Positions 1-11,844 of a DNA stretch of 64,000 nucleotides are shown piece after piece. Below the pieces are notes generated by a model, which ran no database searches, was not told the DNA's origin, and was given only the letters and a program-made list of their open reading frames with translations. The stretch covers positions 186,001-250,000 of the forward strand of contig SWBL01000004.1 in the NCBI GenBank assembly GCA_024195585.1, in the 5' to 3' direction. Made by a program: the position numbers and the translations under genes. The DNA is from Aureobasidium sp. EXF-3400. Its lineage: Eukaryota; Ascomycota; Dothideomycetes; Dothideales; Saccotheciaceae. Within the stretch, counting starts at the first letter, position 1, and each line of letters starts with the position of its first letter.

Positions 1-1092
1 GTGTCCGTATAGGGGATGGCCGCAAATGTTTGGAGGAAAACCTCAGAGACCCGGTCTCGCTACGACCACTACGCTCTGTCCCGGCTCTTGACCGAGAACG
101 ATTGGATTCAGCTTGATTGAGGCCTTTCCACCAATCCTTTATGCTGGATTTGCCATCGACGAATTGCCCCAATCCCTGGACCATGTTCTGAGAACGATTG
201 AGCTCGGCTGTCGCTCTGACCATCTGGTTCAGCGATTAGAAAAATCTCAACAAAGATACAGATAGTGCAGCACCATACCGCAAGGTGATTCATGATGGTC
301 ACGGCCATGTCCTTCATGAATCCAATCTCAGTGGTGCTGAGACCATGTGCTCTAGGCTTGTCGTCCAGAACACAGAAGACTCCAATGTTGTAGCCGCTTG
401 GCGAAATGATAGGCACGCCAGCGTAGAATCGACCTGAGCAATGTTAGTCTGAGTTGACGTGTGTGAATGGCTGATGGCTGTTCGCTTACCATGGGGAACC
501 TCGGTGACCAAAACGTGGTCCTTGAACAAGACGTGCTCGGACAAATCTGGAAAGACTACGACATCTCCCTGGTCCTCTGCGACGAGGAGGTCGGGAGCAA
601 CGAGGAGTCCAGCGGCATACTCGCATGGGGTTGCTCGTCTCTCAAAAGCGGTGGCACCAACCCAGAGATTGTCTTTGACGTCGTCAACAGTGTTCTTCTC
701 GAGAGAGAGGGTCTTGGTAGCCTCGGCGAGGACATATCTTTTCGAGGGTCAGCGCGGATGACAACGGGCGGTAGCGGAGGCTTCGTAACTGGTATTTGCG
801 ATCGATCAAAGAGACGAAAGTTCTACGGGCTCCCAGACGAAAGGCAGCCAATTGGGCAAAGGCTGTCAAGGCGCGATCTGGTTGCGAGGGAGGAGCGGAC
901 GTGGATTGACTGGCTTGAAGGAGGTCTTGCAGGGGTTGGTAGTATCTAGCAGTCGCATTGGCGTCAGTGACAAGGCAGCGAGAGAAATGGTAGACGTGCA
1001 ACAACTGACTTGTAAGTTTCGCGTTCCCTCTGGACATCATCATCCCGAGCAGGCTGGAGAAGAAGGCTAGGCCTCCCGCAAGCAGAAGCCAT
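1..1092 (-). CDS. GAF-domain sensor histidine kinase-like protein, N-terminal part (cut by window start)
   Basis: Partial gene whose C-terminus lies beyond base 1. I assemble five exons: 1092-1010, 945-790, 737-490, 433-279 and 223-1. The introns are 52 to 64 nt with GT...AG ends. The protein starts MASACGRPSLLL, then has a tyrosine-rich segment ending YYQP and a GAF domain. The GAF domain contains FAQLAAFRLGARRTFVSLID, a TLSLEKNTVDD stretch, an FxDLS segment and GVPIISPSGYNIGVFCVLDD. A charged helix follows. This order is typical of the N-terminus of fungal hybrid histidine kinases that sense an intracellular ligand or redox signal. The kinase and receiver domains are not in the window, so the kinase assignment is inferred from family knowledge; the GAF domain is seen. 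Start codon choice is moderately secure. Confidence 0.72.
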
Positions 1093-2574
1093 TGCGGAAC
1101 GAGGCGTCAGTCAATCGCCAAAGTCGACCGCATACAAAGCGATATTCTTGTTCAAGGCACGGCAGCGACGGCGATAGCGACAGCAATTGAAAGATCAAAG
1201 GAAAGAAGCAGAAGTTGAGCCGCCATCGGCGGGGCAGCCATGTTTAGCAACGAAGGTTGTTGCCAAAAAGCCACAACTAGACCCCTACGAAGCTTTTGGC
1301 ATTTCGCCACTTCAAATAGCCAAATGCATAACTCGTTCCAACCGTTGCACAAATGATCTCTTCCATACTGAACCGTACCCGTCCACCTCCCGTTGCGCCG
1401 CTTCCCTTTTGCAACCGCGTGTCGACCAAGATGGATCGCAGATGGCTCATGAAAACATTCGAGTCGCAAGCATAAATACAGATAAAGTGGGGCTCCCCGG
1501 ATGCCTCCCGCTACGAAACCGAAGCAAATCTATATCTCCTAACTCCGTCCATGCCTATGCGATTGCGCTTCTGCCTTCTTGTATCACTTACTAATCGTTC
1601 AATAATCCCTGAATGGACCAGCTCAATCATCTTTTCATCCGCATAGGCCGACAGCTATCTCGCTTCAACGAGTGAGATGCCCATGTACTTCATGAGCTGT
1701 GGGATGCTGATCATACAGCCAGCCGCGCTTTAGATCGACGCTGTCTTGTGGAAAGGGCTCGTGCTCGATTCAATCCCACGTCCTTATCCTCACACAGCCT
1801 ACTCGTGACAATCATTGCGAAGGTCAGCTTATATCGATTCAACAAACAAAGTAACATTTCGGCATGGCATGACTAAACTTGGAGACGTGGTTGTCGTAGA
1901 GTGACCGTTACCTTGTTTCGAGCCATCAAAAGCCACAACACGCCATTGAGCCGCCACGGAGGCTGACTCCGCATTGCTTTATGTCGGTTCGTTTGACTAA
2001 ACCCGACACAAGCCTCGCAAACAGAAGCCCGCCAAATTCCTGTGGCTGCCTCAGGAAGACAGTTGACACAGCATGATTGCAATGTTGAATGTTCACAGTC
2101 GGTTGTTGACCAGATAGGAAGGAGCAGACAATCGGCAGTCAAGCAATTGATCGGCAAGATCCACCCCGGGCACGGCACTTGGCGAAAGAGATCGTAGGGC
2201 CTTTTCTGCAAAAGGCGATGCTAGCCGACCGTCACGCAACTTGAATCATGACTTGGAGGGCGGGATAGCGCCCTGAATCTAACCGTGTCTGTAACCCCTG
2301 CGGCAGAGACTCAGCTCACCACTGCTGACCGAAGTCGTCCCTTGAAGCGACCCACGAACTTTATGTTTCCCATTGCAAGAGTCTTGATCGCGATCACTCG
2401 CATCAATGGACTTCCATGAATACCATTGGCCACGCACGTCCGTAAAGCCACCGGATTTGATTGGTTTCACAGTGATCAGATGTCAGGAGATGTGCCCATT
2501 AGACTACTGGCTCGCTTCAACTCCGCAATGGATCCACAAATGCGACATCGATGCACTTCCTCTGCACAGTCTGA
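1093..2574. other. Intergenic region, no supported gene
   Basis: About 1.5 kb between the start of the GAF-kinase gene and the 3' end of the PL4 lyase gene. Short open frames exist on both strands but have no recognisable domain, no consistent splice structure and no low-complexity coding signature. It presumably holds the kinase promoter and the lyase 3' UTR. Confidence 0.6.
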
Positions 2575-4865
2575 TCACTTGACCTCCAGTCGCAGGCTAT
2601 CATACTGGACGTATGTGCTTCTCGGAAGGACAGCACTTTCGTAGTCTGTCGCATCGTATGGCAAGCTCAAAATCATCTTGTTCTGACCCTCTCTTAAAAG
2701 ATTGGCGTCGAATTCATACTTGTGCGCCAAAGCATAGCAAATCACCGCAGATCTGGTAACGCATGAGCTGCTTTGATTCCAACTAACATACATGTTAGTC
2801 AAAAGTTTGTACAGTCTCGCATCAATGACTTACGGAATCTCCCACGGCTCCAGCTCGTTGTCGTTCATGACTACTGTCAGAGGCAGATTGTTCCATGGTT
2901 GTGTCGCGTTCCAGTTGTCTGTATTGCCGGCAGCTGTTTTCGCACCTGCTAACTGTATCTTCGACTACAGTCAGCCCGCTAGTCTTTGCAGGTTTCAGCG
3001 CTTGGAACAATGACTTACGGTGAGGGTCGCATCTTTTGCTTTCTTGATGTCACTCCTTTTTACATCGAATAACACCGTCCAATTGTTGACGTTGTCATAG
3101 TATGGCTCTGGTCTAATTGAGTTCGCGTACCCGCCAAAGACACTCCAGTGGACTACAGCAGTGTCAGAAACCAGAAGAAGCACCAGCAGCAGCCAACATA
3201 CCATAGTTGAAATCTTTGCTCTCATCACTCTTGCCGACCTCGAATGTGACCCCGTGAGGGTAATCGGTTGGGAAATCCCAATTGGCCCAATAGATTCTGT
3301 ACTCAGGTGGATGCAGAGGCTTACTGGGATCGGGCTGATCACCATGTCTGTACTCTCCACTACTGCGATCAGGAGTACCGATGCGCCACAGCTCTTTGCC
3401 GGCAGACTCCTCGCGCCACTTCGCTTTGGTTGTAGCGACCTTGCCAATTGCGACAACGATATCATCCTGGATGTACTGTCCAAAGATGCCGTCGGCATAC
3501 ACTGTGAGACGATAGGTTCCTGGCATGACCATCGGAATCTCAATATTACCTTTCTCGTCGATGTTGCCCCAGTACTGGTATGCTTTTGTGTCTAGAACGT
3601 TATCCTGAAAGTCGACGCCATTCTGGGCGAGCACAGCAATAGGACGTTTAGCACCTTTGGGTAAATCTATGCGGCCCCTCCAGGACGATCTTTGTGTCGA
3701 GGGAACATAGTTCGGTACAAGATGAGCGATGGTATCATAAAAAGCAGTATTCCAGGTGGGTGAAGCGAATTGCTCGGCTTCTGCACGTAGCTCTGCCAAG
3801 GTAGTTGTGTTCGAGCCTTTGTTGAAGTGGAAATACTGAGGTCCAAATGTTCTGTCGAACCCGGTGGTGATGTTTGGAACGTTATCTCCGTGATGGTTTG
3901 AGGCTGCACACAAGGTTAGTCGTTACAAAACCCTCAAGGCATCTCCTGACTCACAAATGTAGTTGTAAACAATCCCATCCACGGTCAGATCAGAATGTGT
4001 TGGACCACCAAAGTAAGTGTCAACAGTGTTCATCACCAACCAAGCGCCAAAAGTCGACCCGTCCTTGCTGTTGGAGCCATCCCCATAGATTCCATGCACT
4101 TTGTGGTCTCTCCACTCGTCTGAGAAGGTGTATTTGGTAAAGTAATCGGCAAATTGCTCGACGTATGGTGCTTGGGTATAATTGCCGATGTACCATGTTG
4201 CATCCTGGACTGTTCTAGAGTACTTCAAAGTGTCCGAGGAAGGCAGAGGAGCATTTACCTTGTCGTTGGTAGACAAATGAGTCCACAATGGGGTAGTCGG
4301 TCTGAACAACGTCCTAAACTCCTGCAAATTCCTTCAAAAGCATCAGTAAACCAACACAGCAAAAAGATCAAACATCCACAAACCTCAAGAATGGTTTCGT
4401 CTCATTGTGGTACGCCAGACGAGAAAAGGTATGCAATCCAGTCTCAGTCTCACGGAGAAACCAGTACTGTTCCAATATCTGTCCAGTAAGAGGATACACC
4501 TCCGACATGACGATGCCACCATACGGCACACCGGTTGAATCGTTGTCCGAGAACAACTTGAACGTCGCGTACTTTCCAGGTGTATACGAGCCAGCAGGCA
4601 CACAATAACAATCCAGATATGGCCCGATGCCATTCTGACCAGCTGCGTTTCCTCCAGGAGTGACTTCGTTGAATTCTTTTGTGCCTAAGAGATTTTGAAC
4701 ATCGAGAGTTAGGACATCCATGATACCGGTGGGTTTGTTGACCGAGGCATAGAGGCGGTCGTTGGCAATGACCAAAGCCTTTGTATTCTCGGCTGCATTC
4801 AAAAAGCCTTGTATAGGAGTGATAAGCATCAAAAGACATGAGAGCAGAAGGTTCTGCATTTTCAT
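2575..4865 (-). CDS. Rhamnogalacturonan lyase, polysaccharide lyase family 4
   Basis: Secreted pectin-degrading enzyme that cleaves the rhamnogalacturonan-I backbone by beta-elimination. The start at 4865 gives a signal peptide (MKMQNLLLSCLLMLITPIQG); an in-frame ATG lies four codons upstream. I see six exons, including 4865-4384, 4331-3955, 3903-3202 and from 3152, with introns of about 50 nt. The order fits PL4. It has an N-terminal catalytic beta-sandwich, with the WYIGNYTQAPYV segment near its end. A fibronectin-like domain follows (MVMPGTYRLTVYADGIFG). Last is a C-terminal carbohydrate-binding jelly-roll with VHWSVFGGYANS, a TLTIQLAGAK segment and a conserved final strand set ending at the stop. 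No frame break is seen. It lies next to an MFS transporter and a GH105 hydrolase, which supports a role in RG-I use. Confidence 0.9.
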
Positions 4866-5607
4866 GTTCACGGCCATCCTTAGGTTATCTTGGAAGTCTT
4901 AAACTCACTTCGTGATCTCCATTAACACTATGCTCTGCACCGTCACTCTTTATCACCGTTGCCTTTGAACGATCGACTTTCCACTTCGTGCTTACCCCAT
5001 CTTTCTTCCCTCCATACCCCGAGCGATTTCTCCGCGAAACATCTTTAGCCTGTGTGGAGATGAAGATCTATCCATATCATGACTCCTCGCACTTGGATCC
5101 TCTTGCATAGCTCGGTGTATCGCTATGCCGAGCTGGCATCGTATAACCCCTCTATGCCAAGATATTGCTTGTTGCTCTGCATGAAGTATGGTTAAAGATG
5201 GCTGCAAAAGACAACCACAAACCGAGAACAAAGGCAGCAAATCCAACGGTTTTAGACGATCAAAACGTGTTCCAGGAGGCAGAGTAACTATTCATGGTTA
5301 CATCTCGTATATTGAGAAAAGCACGTGTAGACTGAGGGGATCTGGTCGGTTCAAGTGGTCAAGAGAGATCATCCACAGACTGGACATGATGTTCAGGAAG
5401 CTCCTGAAGGAAGCACATCTGCCATTGCCTTGATTTTCTCCTGGTACTTCTAAATACCCAGTCATAAGCTTAAGTCGACCAACGACAATTCGTGCTAGGA
5501 TTAATGTAAGAAGCTGGAATGGTACGGGGCTGTCACAGATAGGCAGATAGCTGTTTGCGTAGTCTTGCAGTGTCTGAATATCATTACCCATCATCCACAT
5601 CCCTGTC
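4866..5607. other. Intergenic region, no supported gene
   Basis: Promoter side of the PL4 lyase gene and 3' side of the MFS gene. Short frames such as the one near 5298-5618 show no domain. No CCNCCAAT-type element was found here by eye. Confidence 0.55.
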
Positions 5608-7275
5608 CTAGTAGACATAACGGAAGTTAGGATTCTCCCTATCCGTCAAATCATCAAACGCATGCGTGTAACTGTCATCCCTCGCCTCTCCAACACCAGC
5701 AGCAGCCAAAGCATCCTTCTTATCATTACACCTCTTCAGCCACCAGCGCAAAAACACAATAACAATGACAAGCAAAACATAACAACCCATATGTGTAGCA
5801 AAAGCAATAAAATAGCGAGGTGCATCATAGGCCAAGAACACTTGAGGTCCAATGGCATTGCCAGCAGCCCAAGCTGCAAAGTTTGCAGCCACGACGATGG
5901 ATTTTTTGGTCTGACCGCCGACATTGCGAGACAGCATTGACATGGCTAGGGTCTGGGCTGCCCAGAATGAAAGTACAATGTAATATGAGAACAGAAGTCC
6001 TGCTTGAGTGGCAGTATCCGTGTTTCTCACCGTCATGAGCACGATTGTGCCAGCGAAACAGGGAATCACGTAGCCGCCCATGACGAGTAGATTCTGGCCT
6101 GTCTTCTTGACGAGCCAAGTCGAAGAGAGCAGAACAATGACGATATAGGCGCCGAGTACCATAGCCAGCAGCTGTGTTTGCAGAGTTGTGAAGTGGAAGC
6201 CTTTGACGATGATATTGGCAAAAGCACCAAGACCGCTGGTAGGCAGTGTAGTGCAGATCTGAATCAACATGTAACAATACATTTGAGGATCTGTGAGGGC
6301 TTCCTTGAGTTGCTCGGGACGGAACTTTTTGTTCTGGATACCGGTTTGGTTGGAGCGGACTCTTTCGACCATGAGTTTCTGTGAATGGTCAGCTACTGTG
6401 GTCACTGAGAACGGAGAGAGATATGTTGCTTACCTTGTCTTCCTCAGAGAAGCACTTGGCACGCATGGGCGAGTCAGGCAACCAGAAAAGCACAAACACA
6501 CCCCAAAGCACAGAGGCAGAGCCATACGTGATGAATATAGCCTCATATGACTTGACAGCTCTGTTGTTTCCGAGCAGAGAGAAACAATAAGCAAGAAGAC
6601 CACCCACAATCTGCTGAGCACCATTCATGATGTACCAGTACGTTACAGTCTGAGCTTGTTCCTCTCTCTTGTACCAAAGGGAGGACATGATCAAGAAAGA
6701 AGGTTGGCAGACCGCCTCAAAGATACCTAGGAAGGTGCGGCAAACGAGGAGAGTAGTGAAATTCTTCGCTGCTGCATGTAGTGCGAGAACCATACCCCAA
6801 AGGATGATGTTGACTGAGAGATACTTGGCGATGGGTACACGCTGAATGATCCAGTTGGTAGGATATTCGACAAGTAGGACGGCGATGTAGATACAAGTTG
6901 TCAACCAGGAGAACTACATCAGGTCAGCTAAGCACTTTTCGATGCTAGTACAAGACATACCTTATCCTTCAAATGCAAGTCCTCTTGAATGCCCATGATA
7001 CTGGTGAAACTCATGGTTCCTTTGTCGAGGGCTTGGAGGAAGTAGGTCAAGATCATAACAACCAAGACGCGACGGTCGATCATCTTCTTGAGACGCTTGT
7101 CGTCTGCCTCAGAGATCTCGATACGCTCGCCCGCTGTGTATTTGGCAAGTTCTTTGTCCACACGCTCGTAGTTCATATGGTCGCCCTTGAGATTCTCGTC
7201 GTTGGACATGACTGTCTCGAGGCGGACGAGATCGTCCTTCTCCATTGGAGCTGTAGCAGTACTGATATTGGACAT
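5608..7275 (-). CDS. MFS transporter, anion:cation symporter (allantoate permease-like) family
   Basis: Plasma-membrane uptake transporter of the major facilitator superfamily. Three exons: 7275-6961, 6913-6434 and 6378-5608, with introns of 47 and 55 nt. The long acidic cytosolic N-terminus precedes the first membrane segment (MIDRRVLVVMILTYFLQALD). Family features include the QALDKGTMSF loop, the LVEYPTNWI segment of helix 2, GIFEAVCQPSFLIMSSLWY, and a hydrophilic loop before helix 7. The C-terminus ends NPNFRYVY. This pattern matches the fungal Dal5/Tna1-type ACS family, whose members import organic anions such as acidic sugars and vitamins. Placement between a PL4 lyase and a GH105 hydrolase suggests the substrate is an unsaturated galacturonate-rhamnose fragment. 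That substrate is inference. It is divergent from GH105 and shares its promoter. Confidence 0.87.
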
Positions 7276-7910
7276 GGCTGCTGCAAAGTTGGTGACAAGC
7301 AAAGGCAAGGCCCGGACTCAACGAGCGTCGAGGCAGAGATCGCTGAACCAGAACAGAAAGACATGTCCTACATCCTTTATCACTGCGTGAGGTTACACCC
7401 TCGGTGGACTTTGTTCCATAGCCAAGCCGGACTAGCGATTCCTCATGGTGCTTGTAACGAGGAGCTCGAATGTCTTCCCCCGATACAGCGAGTGTCCCAT
7501 GGGGTACCCCCACACTGTTTAGAGACCAAATGAGCGCCACACAGGAAGCCATCGCAACGGGCGAGCGGGGAGATGCGATGTTAGCGAGTCAGACTTGCAG
7601 AACACGAGGCCGGAGAACACATTCCGCCATGGTTGTCGCAGGTTGAAGAGTTATTGGTGGATAATCAGGATGTGGGGTGTGGTTAAATTGACGGCATGTC
7701 GTGTCGCGATCTTTCAGCTTGGCAAGTCGGCCATCTCGGTTGTCGGGCTAAACATGTCAAAAGATCGGCAACAACTTATCGCGAGGTACCACCTTGATAA
7801 ACAATGACATCCAGCTAACACCATACACATTCGTTCGCGCTTTGTTTTGTCGTTGTATCGCATCGTGTGGTAAAGAACACTTGGGCATAGATTAGAGGGA
7901 GATACTCACC
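7276..7910. promoter_or_regulatory. Bidirectional promoter of the MFS and GH105 genes
   Basis: A 635-bp region between two divergently transcribed genes of the putative RG-I set. No gene is supported inside it. At 7653-7661 the plus strand reads ATTGGTGGA, which is TCCACCAAT on the minus strand. This matches the TCCNCCAAT galacturonic-acid-responsive element described for the GaaR regulator in Botrytis and Aspergillus. One copy could serve both genes. Confidence 0.5.
7653..7661 (-). promoter_or_regulatory. GaaR-type element TCCACCAAT
   Basis: Exact match to TCCNCCAAT on the minus strand, about 250 bp upstream of the GH105 start and 380 bp upstream of the MFS start. The binding factor is inferred from published consensus knowledge. 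A nine-base motif with one free position can occur by chance. Confidence 0.4.
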
Positions 7911-9099
7911 ATGCCTACTACTCTGCGTCTTCATGGCTATGAAGCCACTGATATCCATCGTTACATCGAGCTGTTGATCCACAATCTTGTAAATATCAAA
8001 GACACAACTGGTCGTTTTCTGCTTAAGCTGGACGATGGTCGGATCATTGACACAAAAGGTCGGCAATGCTGTGATACCACCGCACTCAGCATTATACTGA
8101 CATATCTTAGGCTGGAACGATTGGGAGTGGACCCATGGCATCGGTCTCTACGGTCTATACCAATACCACACTTTGACAGGATCAGCATCCGCATTGTCGA
8201 CAATCCAACAATGGTTCCAAGGTCGCCTCGCCGAAGGCACTACCAAAAACATCAACACCATGTCGCCCTTCCTGACACTAGCCTATCTGTATGAGAAGAA
8301 TCGAGATACCACGCACGAAGCCTGGCTAGACTCTTGGGCAGAATGGGCAATGTACGACTTACCGCGCACACCCTACGGCGGTTTCCAGCACATTACATAC
8401 GCAAGCGAAAACCACTATGAGCTCTGGGACGACACTCTTATGATGACTGTCATGCCTCTTGCAAAAATTGGTCTCTTGTTGAACCGCCCTCACTATGTCG
8501 AAGAAGCAAAGCGACAGTTTCTGCTCCACATCAAGTACTTGTTCGACACAAAGACTGGATTATTCTTCCACGGCTGGAAATTCGACGAGAACAGCCCAGG
8601 CGGTGTGGGACACAACTTTGCAGAGGCTAGATGGGCAAGAGGAAACAGTTGGGTGACGATTGTGATTCCAGACTTCATCGAGCTGTTGAACTTGCCAAAG
8701 GACGATGCATTACGAGTCTATCTGACCGACACTCTGGAGGCCCAATGCAAAGCTCTTGCGAGGTTACAGGGAGAGAATGGTATGTGGCGCACACTACTCG
8801 ACTTTCCCACAAGCGAAAGCAGCTACGAAGAAGCTTCTGCAACTGCTGGATTTGCCTACGGTATGTTGAAAGCTGTGCGGAAGCGCTACATCGGCAAAGA
8901 ATACGAGGCAGTCGCTCTCAAAGCTGTGAAGGCTGTCATTGGAAACATTGGCGAGGATGGGGAGCTTCAAAACACGAGCTTTGGCACAGGCATGGGAGGT
9001 GATCTGCAGCACTACAAAGACATTCCAATCACCAGTATGCCGTATGGACAAGCAATGGCAATGATGATGCTAGGTGAATTTTTGAGGGTCTTTGTCTAG
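7911..9099 (+). CDS. GH105 unsaturated rhamnogalacturonyl hydrolase
   Basis: Hydrolyses the terminal unsaturated galacturonic acid from rhamnogalacturonan oligosaccharides made by PL4-type lyases. Two exons, 7911-8058 and 8111-9099, flank a 52-nt intron; splicing restores the WNDWEWTHGIGLYGLY segment typical of the family. The (alpha/alpha)6-barrel signatures are present. LWDDTLMMTVMPLAK carries the catalytic Asp region, and HGWKFDENSPGGVGHN is followed by EARWARGNSWV. The protein is about 378 residues, normal for GH105. No signal peptide is visible (MPTTLRLHGYEATDIHRYIE), so it should act in the cytosol on imported oligosaccharide. That fits the divergent MFS neighbour. Confidence 0.92.
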
Positions 9100-9213
9100 G
9101 ATGATGGTATCAGTCTTCTAAAATCTAGCCTCCCAGTGTGTATTCAATCAATACTCATCAATGCTGCAAGTGCTATGTCCCCACCTCCATGCAACCGGTG
9201 CAACACAAGTAGG

Positions 9214-11250
9214 CTATTCATATGCCAGAGCTGCAATTTTTTGGATGTAGCTCCCATCGCCTGACAGAGCAGCACGAGCAAAAGCAGCCGTAAGAAGCGA
9301 AGCATAACTCCAAGTCAAGTCAGCTGCTCCTTGTGCAATGCCGTTATTACGGTTGAACTCTTCAGACAGATTTCCACCAGCGGGGGTGTGGTACTTGATC
9401 CGGCGGATGTATGCGTCACCCCAACCCTTCAAGCTGGCAATCACTGAGGCAAATTCTTTAGTGTTGGAGGAGTAGGTTTTGGAGAGCTTGAGACTAGCTG
9501 CCGGTGCGTAGTATGCGAAGAAAGGTGCAGTGACATTGTTGACTGTCAGGCTACCCGCGGTCTGGTACTCTGAAGCAACTGAATAGAGATACTGAGCCAT
9601 GGTGGCAGTGGTCAGGTACCACGGGTTGCTTGTTCCATATCAGCTTGTGCTATACGTGCATTTTGACTGTACTCGACTCACCCTCCATTGGGCGATGTGC
9701 CTACACCATTATAGACGTCTTCGGGATAACGGCTAAGAATCTTGTTAGCGTATATGTAGATCGCGGATGCGAGCAGCTTACCCAATAGGGATACCAAGGG
9801 GAAGACCGCTCGAGTCCTTGGTTGCATTGGCGACTGGGTAAACGTCGAGGAAGCTGGTCGAAATCTTCAAAGCCGATGCGAGCACTCTGTCATTGGTGTA
9901 TGAGTATACACCGTCCCCAGCATATCCATGAATGACACCGAGGATGACAGCGATATCAATGAAAGAGTTCTTGCCATGCAGGACAGGGCCATACTCGTAG
10001 AGGATGAGCTTTCTGTTTGGGCTCCAGAACTGATCGAGTGTGGCAGTAAGTTGAGTGGCAGCAGATGAGAGCGTGCTACTGGTTGCCGCATCACCAAGCA
10101 TGGTTGCGAACTTGGCACCCATGACCAGGGCACGACGCTGCACGAGACGTGTGTAAAAGTGGGTGCTTTCCTCCTCTTCCCATAGATCAAAGCTCGGCGA
10201 ACTCCAGTTGCTGGCCACAAATAGTAAGTCTTTGAGGACGGGCGCTTCCTGAGGATTAGATGTCGAGTTATAAATGCGGTCGCGGACAGACGACAAGCTT
10301 CCTCCTTTTTTCATGTAATCCTTGGCGAACTCCATGAGTGTGATCGCCGCGGTCGCCGGTCCATCATTCTGAGGTCGGCCCCAAGGACCAGTAAAGGCAG
10401 TGTTGTTTAGGTAAAACTTGGGCTCTCCAAGGCCGGCAAAAGTGAGCGACGGGTCAGTCTGTTCGACAGCTCTGCCTTGTGCATAGTGGAAGAGCATGTC
10501 TTTGTACTTGCGGGTGAACTTGTCGACTGTGGATGCTATGTAGAGAGACTGGACGACATCCATCGTCAAAGACGAATCACGGACCCAATCGTATTCGTAG
10601 TCTGGAAGTTGCTGATCATAGGAAGGACCTGACCGAGCAGCAACTACAGTGCCTTTGGCAGCGCCATCAATGTCGGGATTGATGTTCAGGAACATGTGCG
10701 TCTTCGCGAAGTCCGCTTGTGAACCATTCTGGGGAGCCAACCAGGCAGTGATATCATCAGAGAAGCCGCTTGGAGTTGCGTAAGGCGATGGGATGGCTGC
10801 AGGAGCAGGAGGGGCATCGCCACTAGCCTTGACGGCGAGCTCTAACTGTTGTACATAGGTTTGCCCGATGTCCGTAGCCTGGTAAGTAAGGTTTAGAAGC
10901 TCAGTAATGCCATCCAGATAGACCGGGGTGTTGGCACTCCAGAATTCATAGTTGGAGTCTGGGATACTGGAATTGTAGCCGAGCGAGACTGATGTCAAAG
11001 GTGTAGAAACACCCTGGCTGTCTGTGTAGTACAGAGTGACCACCTTGTTGTAGTTAACATTGGCGATGTAGACTGAGACATCCAGGTTACCGCCGCAGTA
11101 CGAGTAAGAGTGCAGGGCGACGTTGGTGTTGTTCGGTACGAATGCTTGCACTGTTGTGGTCTGACAAGGTGTGTCTTGAGCGAACGAAGATGAGGGACAG
11201 AAAGCCAGCAGGGCACCCCCCAGCGGTGTGGCAGCGTTCCTGAGCAACAT
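9214..11250 (-). CDS. Glucoamylase, GH15, with N-terminal CBM21-like starch-binding domain
   Basis: Secreted exo-acting glucan 1,4-alpha-glucosidase. Exons 11250-9782, 9732-9682 and 9628-9214 are joined across introns of 49 and 53 nt. The start at 11250 gives a signal peptide (MLLRNAATPLGGALLAF) ending at FAQ; an in-frame ATG 20 codons upstream makes a poorer leader. Mature residues 30 to 135 resemble CBM21 (SYCGGNLDVSVYIANVNYNKVVTL, then YEFW). The catalytic domain has DYEYDWVRDSSLTMD, GPWGRPQNDGPATAA and DLWEEEES, the last holding the general acid Glu. GRYPEDVYNGVGTS and LSEEFNRNNG follow, the latter around the base Glu. An N-terminal CBM21 is the Rhizopus/yeast arrangement, unlike the C-terminal CBM20 of Aspergillus enzymes. 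It is convergent with GH105. Confidence 0.92.
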
Positions 11251-11844
11251 GTCGCAGGATGAATTGAGCACAAGCTGCAGTGCTGGCGATCCGAGCATCT
11301 TGTATATCAATGTCCAAATGCACCTTCCCGAATCGTAGCTCTTCCTTGTCGGAAATTACATGCATGCAGTGAGAGCTGCAAGCAAGCGCGAGAGCGGGGT
11401 TTTGTCTTCTTCCTGCCCTAACGAACACCAATCATGCCTTTGTTCTGCACTGGTCACACGCAAGAGGCAGGTGGTCGCCTGCAGTTGACGTGCACAAACC
11501 ATTTCCAAGAGCTAAGCTTTCCCCGCACGCCTTTTCCACGCGAGGGGCCGAGGGCGCCGAGCTGACATCTTGATGCCTTCAGTAGCCATCACGATAGCAA
11601 CCGCTCCAACGCGCTTTCTCTTTACTGACGCGTCTCGTCATCAAACGGACCTACGTCGTAATTCCTGAGAATGCAGCTCTATCTTGTGCAACTACGGGCC
11701 GATGGCCAATATCAGCGCTATCGGAGAGCTAGCAAGGACAGACGTTATCACCAAATGGAAACAAACAATCAAGACAAGTAGTTTTGATCAGGAATTCAAT
11801 TTGTAGTCATACCCGGAACTTCCGAACAAACAACGACCTGAGAA
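11251..11844. other. Intergenic region, no supported gene
   Basis: Promoter side of the glucoamylase gene and 3' side of the PKS gene. It marks the left edge of the biosynthetic cluster. No TGTCAG element was seen here. Confidence 0.55.

Noticed and set aside
459..949. Plus-strand open frames of up to 160 codons across 459-949
   Set aside because: They are antisense to the GAF-domain exons, which have clear family sequence and splice sites.
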